A stretch of DNA of 64,000 nucleotides from Moringa oleifera (lineage: Eukaryota > Streptophyta > Magnoliopsida > Brassicales > Moringaceae). Under the pieces are notes generated by a model. That model did not search any database and had not been told where the DNA came from. It saw only the letters and a program-made list of their open reading frames with translations. A program made the translations under genes and the position numbers. The stretch covers positions 312,501 to 376,500 of the forward strand of contig JAJFZO010000747.1 in the NCBI GenBank assembly GCA_021397835.1, given 5' to 3'. This document shows positions 15,687-28,214 of this stretch, one piece after another; position 1 is the stretch's first letter, and the number at the start of each line of letters is the position of its first letter.

Positions 15687-18600
15687 TTAGAATGCAAACT
15701 TTTCCTCCTCTGCACCTACAGAGAGTACCCTATCTCCCATCTCTTCGAGGGCAGCAGCAGTTGAATCACTAATACCAAGTAGATACTGCAGGCGGGAAAT
15801 TTTTTCAGGGGCAGGGGCAGGGTCACTCTTCAAATAAATAGTGAATAAATCAACCAGCTCCTCTGGAACCTCCCATGACAATGGCTCAGAAGGCACAGCT
15901 TTGTCACAGGCCAGCAGATCGTTAAGAGAGGAAACCTACAAAAACAGGAAAATGCCATCAAACCTGGGCATCATTGCATTGGAATACATATACATGGTTG
16001 AGATGATCATCCAGAAATCAGGAAATTTCATACCACTGCTTGACGATTTCTCTGCCTCAATAATGCCACAGCCTGAATCAGTGAATTTGATAATCTGCTT
16101 CGTGCAAGCTCATGAACAACTCCTTTTGCCTTCTCAGCATTAATGTTAAGATCCGATGGGATGTTCTCATACACTTCTGCCTCATCAAATTCACCAGTGC
16201 CTGATGAGAAGATGTCATCTACAGTTTTCTTGAAGAGATTTTCTCGCAAGCTCTCAGAGATCATGCTGTCCAGATTGACATTTGCTTCCTTGAGTTCTCT
16301 GATCTGCTTTATATTCAATCTCCCACGACTGACAGCTGTCTCAATAGCAGAAGCCATTTTAGTAGTTGTTATGCTCTTTATCACTTTTTCTGCATACTGT
16401 GCAGGCAAGCCAACTTGCTTCTGCAACTCATTCAGCTGCTCAACCCTAGCCTTTGTCAACTGTCCATCAGCTAAAATCACCTCAGCCTGTTGCCTAAATG
16501 CCTGCTCTGCCAAACCCCTATGGACTTCCACAGTCTCATTAGTGGTCAAACCCAGGATCCCACCAAGTTGGTTCAGGAACAAATACTCTGAATCATCCCT
16601 TTTTGTTGTGATCTGAGCACCAAACGGAATCTTCGTGACTTCTCCAGTCAGACAATATAGCAAGTATGTTTTGTAAAGGTCAGTTCGATCTCTGTCAGGG
16701 AGGTCGTCTTTAAGAGTTATCTCTGTCTGGCCAGGCTTCCCCGCCTTTGCAGCAAGTTCCTTGTTAGGTCTTATTTTCCTAAGTGTTTGAAGAGATTCCC
16801 ATTCATCATCTTCACTACTTTGTTGCTCTACCTCTATAACAGGCTCCGCTGAGGAGGTCTCAGAAGATTCTCCCTTTATGTCTGCCACCAATTCAGTCAC
16901 AACCAAGGTGTTGAAAGCAATCATCTTTTTAAGTTCTTTCGCAGACTCAGTACGGTTCTCTGCTGCCCTAGCCCATTTAACATAGTTTATCAAAATTCTT
17001 CGGACCTATGCATTTAACACAAGTATAACATGAATCAAGGGGACGTAAGTTAAATTTAGAGATAGGTTCTCATCTATAACCATCAAGCAGGGCATTCATA
17101 GTGTACACTCACAGCCTTGCTAGCAATAGACATAGCAGTCTCCCTCGTTAATCGCAAACCATGAGCAGCCTTTCTGACGGCTTTCCTAACATCCGCATCA
17201 TAACCATCCACACCTGAAGCAATTGCATCCTTCACAACCTGGAAAAGACAAACTAACAAATTAGCATGATCTTAACAAATTTCCAGACCATACGATTTAG
17301 TGGGGTCAAGATGATTCACAGAATCTCTCAGCCATTTTATTTAGTAATATCAAGGTCATATGAGACAGAAAGCATATAAAATCTGAATTCTACAGCAGAC
17401 TTTAACAAATGAAAGCTAAACATTCACAAACTTCACAACATAGATATAACAAATCTCTTAAAAGCCTCAACCATCAAAGTAAAAAAATGTACATCTAGAA
17501 AGAAGTTATGAATATGCTAAGTGTACTTAATAGATATTTATATCTTTTTGTTTCTGATTAAAAAAAGCTCCGACTGCAAAGGGTTAATGCTGATAAGGTT
17601 CCGAATACCATAAACAAATATATAAAGACTATGTAATGGTTTTCCTCAATGCTGTCAAATTGGTGAATTTATAAGCAACAAGCACATAATTCTAAAGCAA
17701 AATCCTGAAGCCAATAGTTGTTCAATACAATTCATCCAAACTCAACCTCATCTCTAGGAACTGTCATTACATTCAATCCAGGTTCCACAAAGAAATAAAT
17801 GCACACAGCCAAAAGAATAGCATACATATGCTTGTTCCATATGTGTGCCAAGCAAACATATGCATCGCATTTGAAATGATAGCAATAAATGAAATTACCG
17901 AGGAGAATGATCCAAAGAATTTCCTTTGTTTTGCTTTTTGTAACATATATGGATATTATATACCAGAGGATATAAATGAAAACCATATCACCTTTTCAAA
18001 CAAATTGCCGCAGATATCTGAGTGAGCTGCATCAACCGTCTGCTGAGGAATGCAGAGCATAACTCGTAATCTCAGCAAAGCAGCAACATCCTCATCACTC
18101 AGTTCTCCATCAGCCACACATTGCTGAAGCTTTTGCCGGTAAATTTCTTCAAACAAAGTGAACATATCAGGCACTTATACAGCACATAAAAAAATATTAA
18201 CAAAAGTGTACACAAAATAGAGCACAAAAGTCAAAAATCTTTTGGCTGCTCCTGCCAAGCAAAATAAAATGCATCCATTTTCAAGAACATATCTTACCTT
18301 CATGGATCTCACTCGCCTTCTGTGGATCAAAGTGCAATTCCTCGCAGAGATTTTGGAGAAATGCTGCTTTGCTATCTGCCACCTCTAAGTCACCACCAGA
18401 AACAGCTTGTGCAAGTCGTTTACGATACACCTTTGATGTAACATCAAGTGTAATAGCTTCAGCCTCTCGTTTCCCCAACCCTAGTATGTTCCTCAATTGA
18501 TTTAGTGCGAGAAGCTGACAAGAAGGAAAAGGTAAATACAGTTAACACAATGAATAGCTTGTAAATCCACACATACTAATGAAGAAGCCTTAACATTATA

Positions 18601-21600
18601 TTAAGAGCTAATATCATGTTAACAGACAATTTATTCCTTAATTGTCTACTTTTGTCCCCTCTTCTTCAACTTAAAACATACGATTTGTTATAGCTGTAAA
18701 GGAAGGAAAACACATTTCTTTATTCACTAAAAGGAAAGAACCTTACAACCAACATATCCACCACAGACCCAGTTTTTAACAGTAGCATACATTTTGGTAT
18801 TCTGTGCTGCAGCAAGTGTGGGCAATACCAACCAAGTGCATGCGTGCATGCGCGCGCGCGCGCACACACAAAACAAAAAAAAAGAAAAGAAAAAGCATCT
18901 CATTTCTCGAAGAATAGCATCAGGATTTGCCAATCTAAAAAAGCAGGGAACACCACAACAATGGTTCTGCCCATAAATGTGGACTGCTAAATTCATGTGT
19001 CAACTTCAAAGGATTATCTAAATCTATTTGTTCCCCTCATAACAACAAAACTTACACCACCAAAACATCTTTGTGCTGGATATCTAATTTCATATAACAA
19101 GCCGCAAAGGACCCAACAGTTAAAAAGAAGGTATGTAAGAGTCTTTCTTTCACCTTGTTTTCTTCCATGCGACCACCAGATAAAGAATCTGTAACATATG
19201 CTCTATAAAGGAGTTTCAAGTCATCCATCTTCCTCTCTGTGTCATACTCACCGCCTGAGCCATTGATTGATTAATACCCCAGCTAGTGGGTGAGTGATCT
19301 CCAAAGCCCAGCAATGAAAAAGATCAAAGCACACTATCAGTAGCATGTTTACCTATCAAAGAAAGAGGACCAACCCCACGTGCAAATCGATCTGCATCTG
19401 GATGGTTTTTGAGAGAAATAAGCAGATTATTGAATGCCAGTACCTTGTCAAGCTCTCCTACAACTGGTGTGACTCCCCTCCTGGATACATTAACTTCATT
19501 AAATCATTTAAATTCTCATGCATTATGATTTAAAGCAGAAGTCTTCTTACTTCTCCTTTTCTTCTAGAGCGTGAGATGGAGAATAAGTAATATGTGAACT
19601 AGAAGACCTAACAGAACTGACAAGGAAGGAACAAGACAAATTCATACACTGTTCTGGCCCTAGACTTCAGTATAGCAAGTGCTGATGAAATATTTTCCTC
19701 AACCAGTTTTCTTATATGCCCCCTAAACAGTTCCTCAGCAAGCTGCAAAAACAGACAACTCCAATTGATGAATCCACTATAACACAGATACAGGTCTAAC
19801 CACTATAAGGCATTGAGAATAGCATACCTCATCAGAAAGCCGATATGAAAGTTGTGCTTCTCTGAGGCTAACAAGCTGCTCCGCATCAATATCTGTATGG
19901 GAAAAGAATTCAGTTTTTCTGAGGACTTGAGGTGTAATTAAGTATTAGGCCACAAGATAGGAAAACACTGAAATTATTAACAAAGATTTCGAACACTTAA
20001 TACACATCACAGTAGTAAACTGCATAAAAATCATAAACAAGCTTAGAGGAGACTGTTTTATGTTGTTTCCCCAAAAGTTATGTTGGGAACCGAACCGCGC
20101 TTAGTAACCAATAACCCGACCAATCTGATTCAAAAAAAAAAAAAAAAAAACCAATGACTCAACCAATCCCTCCAAAAGTTGATGTTAATGTTTGGCCATC
20201 TTTTGAAAATATGCATCCCTAATGGAACCAAGTTATCCAACTGAATATTCTAAGAAGGAAGTGAACAATCAGTAACGGCTGTTGGAACCATCCCACAGCC
20301 TAAAACCGCTGAAATCATAAAACACTGTCCACAAATAGCAGCCTTCCAAATCTTACACATCATCAAGAATAACTATGATGACATTACAGTAAGAAAGCTT
20401 CAATTATAATATATTTACCTCTTCCGAGTGATTTTAATCTGTCAGCATACAACCGTTTGGCATTGTCACGGATAGCAATCTCAACCTGGAAGATTTATTA
20501 GTATCAAATTGTGCCAAGAGTAAACCTTCACAAATCATGCTGCTCGCTCTAAGGCATGACCCACCATTATATAGGAGAACAGCCTATGCTACTAGCAAGC
20601 AATAGCAGACAAAAGAATTGATGTTTAAGTACCTGGGCATCAGTAACCTTGAAAACACGCTTCCAAGGCAGCAGGAAAGATGATGCTTCTCCAAACACAA
20701 GGCTTGAAACATAAATCAGCTTCATAAATGCCTGCACTGGAGAATCACTAATAATGATCACACTCCACATCTTTATTTAAAATGCATAATTCATAGTTCA
20801 TTGCAAACTTGCATTATCACAAGTGACCTACCCGACGTTGCTCAGCACTGCCATCACGATCTCCAATCTCAAGCCCTTGCCTATGTATCCGCCTCCCAAT
20901 CTTCAACCAAGAAATCAATATTATTGAAGATCATATATCTGAAATTCACTTCATACTATATATATATATAAGCAATTCACTTATTGACATCCATAAAAAG
21001 AACCAAGTTAGGAATACCTCCATGTGCATGGAAGCTGCATCCGGATCATCAATCCCCAAAGCACTTTTAAAAGTAATGATCTTGTCAACTTCATCACCTT
21101 TAAGTTCTTGACCTCCACTTGGAAGGACAGAAGTTACAAACCTAAATGAAAGATTAAAGAGCAATTGAATCACAATGAGATGTTTAATTCCCAAGACTCA
21201 AATAGCCAGAAATGTGCCTCTCACAGATGGAATTGCCATGTATAAGTGGATTAGAAAAACAGTATGGTCTTTTGACTACCCAGGTAAGTAGGCAGATGAT
21301 AAAAAGATCCACTCTCCACTTACCGGCAGTATATATCACAAATCTCAGCTTTAAATGCCTCATCCTGCTTGCTGACACCATACCTGAAAATATTAAAAAC
21401 AGCAATGAAAGAGATAAGAAAGAGACACTGCAGAGAGAAAATACTTTGATAACAACAATAATCCAATACAAGCTTTTTTGTTCAGGGAATTTCAAGAAAA
21501 CAATATAAGTGTCTATAATATTACCCACTAGGGAAATCAGTTGATCAAAACACAAAAATGTTATGTATGAACCATGTAACAAAGATTAACAAACTTGCCT

Positions 21601-22263
21601 AACAAGCACAAAGCTACTGCCCTTGATGCTTAATTAACAGTAATATAACATATTAGTGAGCCAAGTATAAATCATTATGGATTATCAACACAATTAACAC
21701 TAACCACTAAAGTGTCCAATGAATCATAATACTAACTTATTAGCGACTCTTTCAATATCTTCCTTCTTCACTGCCCCAGGATCATCCAATTCAGCCACGT
21801 AATTATGCAAGCTAACTGCGGCAACTTCAGGAACAGCCGCATTCAAAGCGTACACAGCAGCTCCACCCGCGGCACCAGCCACAGCAGCTCCACCTAAGGC
21901 CGCATTTCGGTTGCCACCAAACCGGAATCCCAATCCATAACCCGCGGCGAGAGCTCCAGCAAGGATAACGACAGAGGTCGCTAACCTTACCGGCGGTGAC
22001 AATTTCTCAACAACCGGTTGGATGCCTGTCAGCTCCTTTTTGCCTCCAAAGACTGCTGGCGTCGTTGCCAAGGTCGAAGTGGTAGGCTGTTCAGAGGAAA
22101 AGGAAGAGGAGGAGGAATTGCGACGAACCGATACCCTGAAACAGCGTCTTTTAGGAAGGCAGCTAGTGTTAGAACGGAGAGGGGCTGGGTTGAGGAAGGA
22201 ACTGGAAAGAAAGGAACGGTTGGAAGAGGAGGGGGAGGTGGAAGTGAGAAGAGAGGGATTCAT
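15687..22263 (-). CDS. TIC110: TIC110, chloroplast inner-envelope protein-import component
   Basis: Central inner-envelope component of the chloroplast import machinery, thought to bind incoming preproteins and stromal chaperones. I model 15 exons: 22263-21737, 21383-21324, 21141-21018, 20900-20832, 20731-20633, 20485-20419, 19892-19828, 19742-19648, 19480-19353, 19254-19154, 18514-18298, 18146-17992, 17238-17113, 17005-16034 and 15935-15687. They sum to 3054 nt (1017 aa) and every junction is in phase. The N-terminus is rich in Ser, Arg and Asn, as expected of a transit peptide. Two hydrophobic segments follow, around residues 90-115 (VRLATSVVILAGALAAGYGL) and 120-140 (AALGGAAVAGAAGGAAVYAL). 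The rest is a long, mostly helical stromal region. The very large exon 14 carries the acidic linker (SSEDDEWES). The gene is divergent from the pseudouridine synthase gene and separated from it by about 420 bp. It looks intact. Confidence 0.96.
18836..18870. repeat. Alternating purine-pyrimidine tract in a TIC110 intron
   Basis: A 35-bp stretch alternates purine and pyrimidine without a break: GTGCATGC-type sequence, then a (CG)n core, then (CA)n. It lies in intron 10 of TIC110. Such tracts can adopt Z-DNA and tend to vary in length. Confidence 0.85.
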
Positions 22264-22682
22264 GGCACCCTTGGTGAAGGTGAGCAGTGTAGAGTAATGA
22301 CGTGATTAACGCTGGGAAATGTAAGTTTCTAGGGTTCGGAGAGAAGTGTTGAGGCTTATAGGGTTTAACGAAGACAAAGGAGGAAGAGGATAGAATACAG
22401 AGAGCAGAGAAGAAGATAAAATAAAAGGCAGAGACATACGGTCTGTCTTACATTACTGTACAGTATAAATACAGTAAGTTTTTATACTGTATAGTATAAA
22501 TACAGTAAGTTTTATACTGTACAGTATAAATACAGTAAGTTTTTATACTGTACAGTATAAATACATTACAAAATTATTATGAAAATAAAATTACTTGTAA
22601 GAAGGAGACACTATCCGCTTTCCGCTACCCGCAGCTATCTCCGGCGCTTGATCAGTATTTTTCGTAAATACTTAAAAAAGAA
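22264..22682. promoter_or_regulatory. Bidirectional promoter region of TIC110 and the pseudouridine synthase gene
   Basis: Only 419 bp separate the two divergent ATGs, at 22263 on the minus strand and 22683 on the plus strand, so both 5' leaders and core promoters must fit here. The region contains a tandem palindromic repeat at 22454-22567. Both neighbours encode proteins with N-termini that look like organelle transit peptides, so co-regulation is plausible but unproven. Confidence 0.7.
22454..22567. repeat. Tandem 30-31 bp repeat with palindromes and TATA boxes
   Basis: Nearly four copies of a 30-31 bp unit start at 22454, 22485, 22515 and 22546. Each unit holds TACTGTACAGTATAAATACA or a one-base variant. 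Between units the sequence TATACTGTACAGTATA forms a perfect 16-bp palindrome. Each unit also carries a TATAAATA box followed by CAGTAAGTTTT. The array lies between two divergent start codons. Confidence 0.92.
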
Positions 22683-25600
22683 ATGGCCGTTTCTTCTCTC
22701 CGATTGCCGCTTTCTCCCTGGCCAGTGAAAAACCCAACTCTCTTCTTCGGATTCTCAATCCGAACGACATTTCTGAGAGTATGCTGCTGCTCTTCCTCTT
22801 CATCTCCACCGTCGACTTCTCATACCTCCACTTCCTCCTCCTCAAATCAGTCGGTCCATTTATCAACGGATAAATGGCAACCGTTTCGAAAGAAGAAAGT
22901 TGTTATGCGGGTCGGTTATGTCGGTACCGACTACAGAGGTCTGTTTTCACACTCTTATCTATATGGTTTTTTTTTTTAATCATATAATTGTTGCATTTCT
23001 TTACTTCTTTTGTTTGAAACCCTTTTCTTTTTTTTTTTTTTGGCTCTTTTCAGGTTTGCAAATACAACGAGATGAGCATGCATTATCAAGTGAGTTAATT
23101 TTAATTATATTTCCAACTCGTAATCCTGCTTTGGTTGTATAATCTTGGAGTCTATCCAAAAAGAGAGAATTCCAATGTAATGTGCTTGTTGTGTAATGTA
23201 GAAGTTCAATAATTAACAGCTATGGTCTTGTTAGTGTTGATTCTTCACCTGGAAGTTTGATGGTTGAAATGAATTGCATTGGGAAATTCGGTTCATGTAT
23301 GAAACATCAAGCTGTAGTCTCTATCATGTAAGATAACAATTGTGGGAGAAGTCATTAGTTGAATTTTGTGGAAGAGTTTTATGTGAATATAAGTAATTAT
23401 GTCAGTTCTGTTTGATTGTAAATTATATTGAAGTCGTTGACTGTATTATGCATTTGAATCAGTGTAGCTAGCATGGATGGCAACTAGCTAAAGTATTACA
23501 ATGTTGAAATGTAGCTATTGAAGGGGAACTGGAGACTGCTATTTTTAGGGCTGGGGGAATTCGTGATAGTAACTATGGAGATCTGCACAAAATTGCTTGG
23601 GCAAGAAGTAGCCGAACTGATAAAGGAGTAAGTTACTCTTTGCCAAGCAAATCTCTTTTTGATTACATTGCAAAGTACCTCTGTGGTCAAATTATCTGGT
23701 CTCTTGTGGGTTTGATCTGACTCTACCTGTGAGAGTTTTAATGTTTTATTATGGCCAAATATTATAGGTTCACTCCTTGGCAACAACAATATCCTTAAAA
23801 ATGGAGATTCCTGAAAATGCATGGCAGGAAGACCCTTATGGCATTGCTCTTGCAAAATGCATTAACTCTTATCTTCCCGGTAATGTCAGAGTTTTCAGCA
23901 TCTTACCTTCACAACGGTGAGACTCTCAGGATATTATCTTATCAATTCATTTACAAAGCATGAGAGATCTTTTATATTGTAGGGGTTTTTTTCATTTTTG
24001 TTGTCATTTTTTTGTTGCCTTCTGAATCTGTACCTTCTCTTATAGGAGCTTTGATCCCAGAAGGGAGTGTACTCTCAGACAATATTCCTACCTCCTTCCT
24101 GCTGATGTCATTGGGATCAAAAGTCACTCCAGTGCTGCTGAAATTGATCATCATATCTCAGACTTCAATGATATATTAAATGCATTTGAGGTGTGGTCAT
24201 ATTTTCTTTATTTCATTGTCTTCCTTATCATTATAAAGTTGATTTATTCTTCTCATATCTACTTATTGGTGTTAAGTCCTGCTGGTGTCTAATTTCGTTG
24301 ATCGTGTGCCATTAATTTCTTTCTATTTTTTCCTTATCATTGTAAGTGTGTTTTACCCATTTGTCTCTGCTTATTGATGTCAATTCTTGCTGGTATCTGA
24401 TGGAGTTCATTTTGTGTAATTAGACCTTAAAATAGACTTGAGTTGAAATCTCTATATGAGCAGTTGTCTTTATGTACTTCCAGACTTGTATTATATGTAG
24501 CACTTTTTTGATGTTTGATTTGGAACTTCTCCTTGCCATACACTCTGCTTTTTCATGCATTTGGATGGAAATAAATGCTAGGACGGGTGTAGGGAAAAAA
24601 AAAATTGGTGCTTTTATGATGTCATAGGGTTTGCAATTGATTTGATGCTTTCTTTGCATCGCCCATTGAAGAGGCTAGCTCAGTGTGTTTCAAAAAAATG
24701 CCCAGTTTCATATTAGTTTAATGTCATTACAGGAAATTGGTTCTATCTCCTTCATTATGTAGGGATCTTATATGCATATCAGTGTTCGTGTCTCTGAAAA
24801 TCTTTTGTAGGGAGAACATCCGTTCCATAATTATACACAACGGTCTAAGTACAGGAAAAAAGTTCCTCCAAGACAATTCCCCAGAAATGGCCGCATGCCA
24901 AGAAGAGCAAAAGCGTCTGAATCATCAGCCTCTGAGATAGAGGGAAGCGATAAAGAAGAAAATTCTGGCAGTGACAAGGTAATTGCACTGCATGCAACTG
25001 GGGAAACAAATCAAACTTCTGGAGACTCCAGTGATTTTGGTGAACCTCTGGCTGACTCTTATGATGAACAAGGAAATGGTTTGAAGGATCAAAATTCCAG
25101 TTTAGTTCTCCGTGCAAGGTGGCTTCATGAACCTGATGAAACAGATAGAATAGGTGCTTCCCACTTCAGAAAAATATTTTGCTGTTCTTGTGGAAAGCTG
25201 AAAAATTCACTTGGCTTTAATTATATTGAGATTTCCATTTGGGGAGAGTCTTTTATGTTACATCAGGTAAGTCTTTTGAAGAGTAACTCTTAGAAATCAT
25301 CTGTTCATATTACTTACTTCTTATTTATGCAGTATATTATGTTGGTCTTTTTTTTTTCTTTTGAAAATTAAGTTATTAAGATATTTTTTGACTTCACTTG
25401 AGGAATTTAGTAGTTACAAGCACAATTCAGGATGAACGTAATTATTATTTTCTATACACATGTAGGGTTTACTTCAAGCAAGAGTGTCTTCTGCATTGCA
25501 TTCTCTCTGTCTCTCACAGGCACGATGTACCTACAAAGAAACACAGACAAACTATTATTTAACAATTCAACTTATTTTTTCTAGATGTTTGAGATAAACC

Positions 25601-26420
25601 ATCATGTGTTAGTTGTTTTATAAAATCAATATAAGTAGAAGTTACTTCTCTACGTGGTTCTAATTTATGATGCATAGTATCTTGCTTGGAAATGATTTTT
25701 ACTTCGTGTAGAGTACTTGGAGTTTGAGTTATCATTTTCATGGCTGCAAAACTAAAATGTGCAGATCATATAACTGTGAAGTAGTGCATTTGCCAGAATA
25801 TTCATGATTTCTTGATGATATCCTTTTAACTGCATGTTGAAGAACCATATGAGTCAGTTCGTTTACCCTTCACTAGAAATCAGAGAGCAATTTCATTGTA
25901 ATCTATTTTACATGGAGTAGGTGGCTTGTTGTAGTTTATGATGTTTTTTGCCTTTTCCATAAATTTTATGACCATAATCATTTTGCTGAACCAGATCCGC
26001 AAAATGGTGGGGACTGCTGTGGCTGTAAAACGTGAATTACTCCCAAGAGATATATTAACTTTGTCCCTGGCCAAGTTCTCACGAGTTGTCCTACCCCTTG
26101 CTCCATCTGAAGTTTTGATTTTGAGGGGAAACAGTTTTCAAATAAGAAAAATGCCTGGCAAGGTAACAAGGCCTGAACTGCTGACACTGGTTGAATCTGA
26201 AGAAATTCTCAAGGAAGTTAATGAATTCTACACATCTACAGTGCTGCCTCAAATTTCAAAATTCTTGAACCCTTTGAGATATCCTTGGAAAGAATGGGTT
26301 GAGCTATTGGATGAGAACACTGGCATCCCAGGTGTTGAGTTGGATGAGGTTCGGAGTGCTTGGAAGTTGTGGAAGGAAAAACTAGAAAGCAGAACCAGTG
26401 TTGAATCTGTTGGAAGTTGA
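22683..26420 (+). CDS. TruA-family tRNA pseudouridine synthase, probably organelle-targeted
   Basis: Isomerises uridine to pseudouridine in tRNA (TruA/PUS family). I model seven exons: 22683-22938, 23054-23089, 23515-23627, 23768-23916, 24046-24190, 24811-25266 and 25995-26420 (1581 nt, 526 aa), all in phase. The N-terminus is basic and Ser/Thr-rich, suggesting a plastid or mitochondrial transit peptide. The core starts at [16 protein letters not shown]. The catalytic-aspartate motif is SRTDKGVHSL, split by intron 3, and the RQYSYLLP block follows. The C-terminal TruA-like segment begins at [18 protein letters not shown]. An acidic Ser/Glu/Asp-rich insert of about 70 residues in exon 6 interrupts the two halves of the fold, as in some plant homologues. 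The closest Arabidopsis gene I recall is At3g06950, from memory only. The substrate position cannot be read from sequence. Confidence 0.88.
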
Positions 26421-28214
26421 TGAATAAGGTATAGTTGTTTTTATTCTAATTCAATTCTGTTGTGGTTTCCCCAAACTTTGTCAGCTGAAAATTTTTAATC
26501 TAATCATGTGGAGCTCCTTACAACCAGGCATCTCTATGCTCATTTGCGCATCTCAACCTTGAAGGGTGCTTTTAACATTTGCCAGAGCTATAAGTGTGGT
26601 GCTGAAATAGCTGTAGTTAAATAATAAGAGTGCCACTTCATGGTTTTATCGTTTGCTTTTTGACTGGTCACCAACAAGGGAAGATTGGTGACCTGGATAG
26701 TTGGTAGTTGTAGTGATTTCAAGTAAATGCTCATCTAAATAATTGAATATTGTACCCCCCAAATTTCTGCAGATGCGACAGAATTGCCATGAGAGAGCGA
26801 CCTTCCTGCCTGTGCTTCATGCATTTTGGACTTCGCCGTTGTTTACTGGACTCCATAGAGCGAATTGCTAAGGAAAATTTGAAGCTGTTGCATAGTTAAG
26901 ATGGATAACTAAGGAGTTTTTCATGGAGAGGGTTTAACAGAACTTTCTGAGGGAAAACCTTTCCTCTAGCTCATGATATTGTTCAGTTGGAGCAATGACA
27001 TATGTCTTGCTCTTGTGTCGTGTCATGCTTGCTGGACTCATTCTTCCATTGTATCATTCCTGATGAAGACAGCAAGTAGTCTCCAAATGTATTCCATCTT
27101 TTGAAGTACAACCTTGGAGAACAACTGGTTGTAGTGCTCACAATGTCCATCTACATAAAGACCTTTTCCCAGAAACCCAGAATGTTCACCCCTGAAGTCT
27201 CCAACCAACAAGAAGTTTCTGATGTTGTTTGTCATTTGTGTTCTCTTCTTCTTCCTTTATTTTCACTTGCTAACATTTGGGTATGAAAGTTTTACCAAAT
27301 TACATCGGCCTGTTACCTGAGTCAAGACTGAAAAAGGGAAGAGAGCATCTTACACCAAAGTAGGAATATTCTTCACAGACAGTTGGTATGTGTTGTGGAT
27401 CATTTTCCAGGAGCTCATGGGAGAGCAAAACTATGTTCTGCTTTTCATGTCAATGCCCAACATGATTGAACTGCTAAAACATGAATGTATATATATGCTT
27501 GAGAAAGTTCACAATGGGTAGAATTGGATGAGAAGGGCACCTTGATTGGCAGAGCCAAAAACAACAATCTAGTCCTCTACTATTTTGGAAAACAATGAAA
27601 GTGAAGACACATCACATTGATCCTCTTTGTTGTTGTAGTAATGTTCTAAAATTGTAAAGTGGAGACACATATATTGAATTTCATTGCAAACTTGAGGACA
27701 TGGGCTTCTTCTAGGATCTCTCTGATCTACCTTCTGAATTCCAAAATCTTCCATTAATATTCAAACTGCAGCTGTGCTTTAAGGTTGCTGTTTTAGTGCT
27801 TTAAAATGCAAGAAAGCCCTTAACTAATTAAACAACCCAGCAAGTATGTGAGCAAGCTAAGGTTGGAAATGGTGATTGATCTGATTATGCAAAGGAATCT
27901 GGATTCTTCTTGGGGGCATTGTTTCTCATTGCACATATAAAAACATTTTTTGTTCACATGTTAGCATGATATATCGATATTGCATGTGGACTTCAATTCT
28001 CAGGTTTCTTGGACGCATTGGCAATGTATCATCAATTCACATGTTCACCAGAACAATTTTAAAAGATTGTAACATACGCTAATATAGCCAACTATTTCAA
28101 CTTTTATACATAAATATTCATGACAGAAACAAGAAAAGATATGTAGAGGGAGACGACAAACAAAAAGGAACAGGGAAGCTGGAGAAGTTCCAAAGTTGAG
28201 AAGATTTGAATCAT
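26421..28214. other. Intergenic region after the pseudouridine synthase gene
   Basis: About 1.8 kb between two convergent genes. The first few hundred bases probably form the 3' UTR; a donor-like AAG|GTATAG at 26427 and an acceptor-like CTGCAG near 26772 might allow a spliced 3' UTR. I recognise no further protein. Open frames near 27038-27286 and 27569-27754 look non-coding. Confidence 0.45.

Noticed and set aside
22018..22305. Plus-strand frames opposite TIC110 exon 1
   Set aside because: Antisense reading of the transit-peptide region; no independent support.
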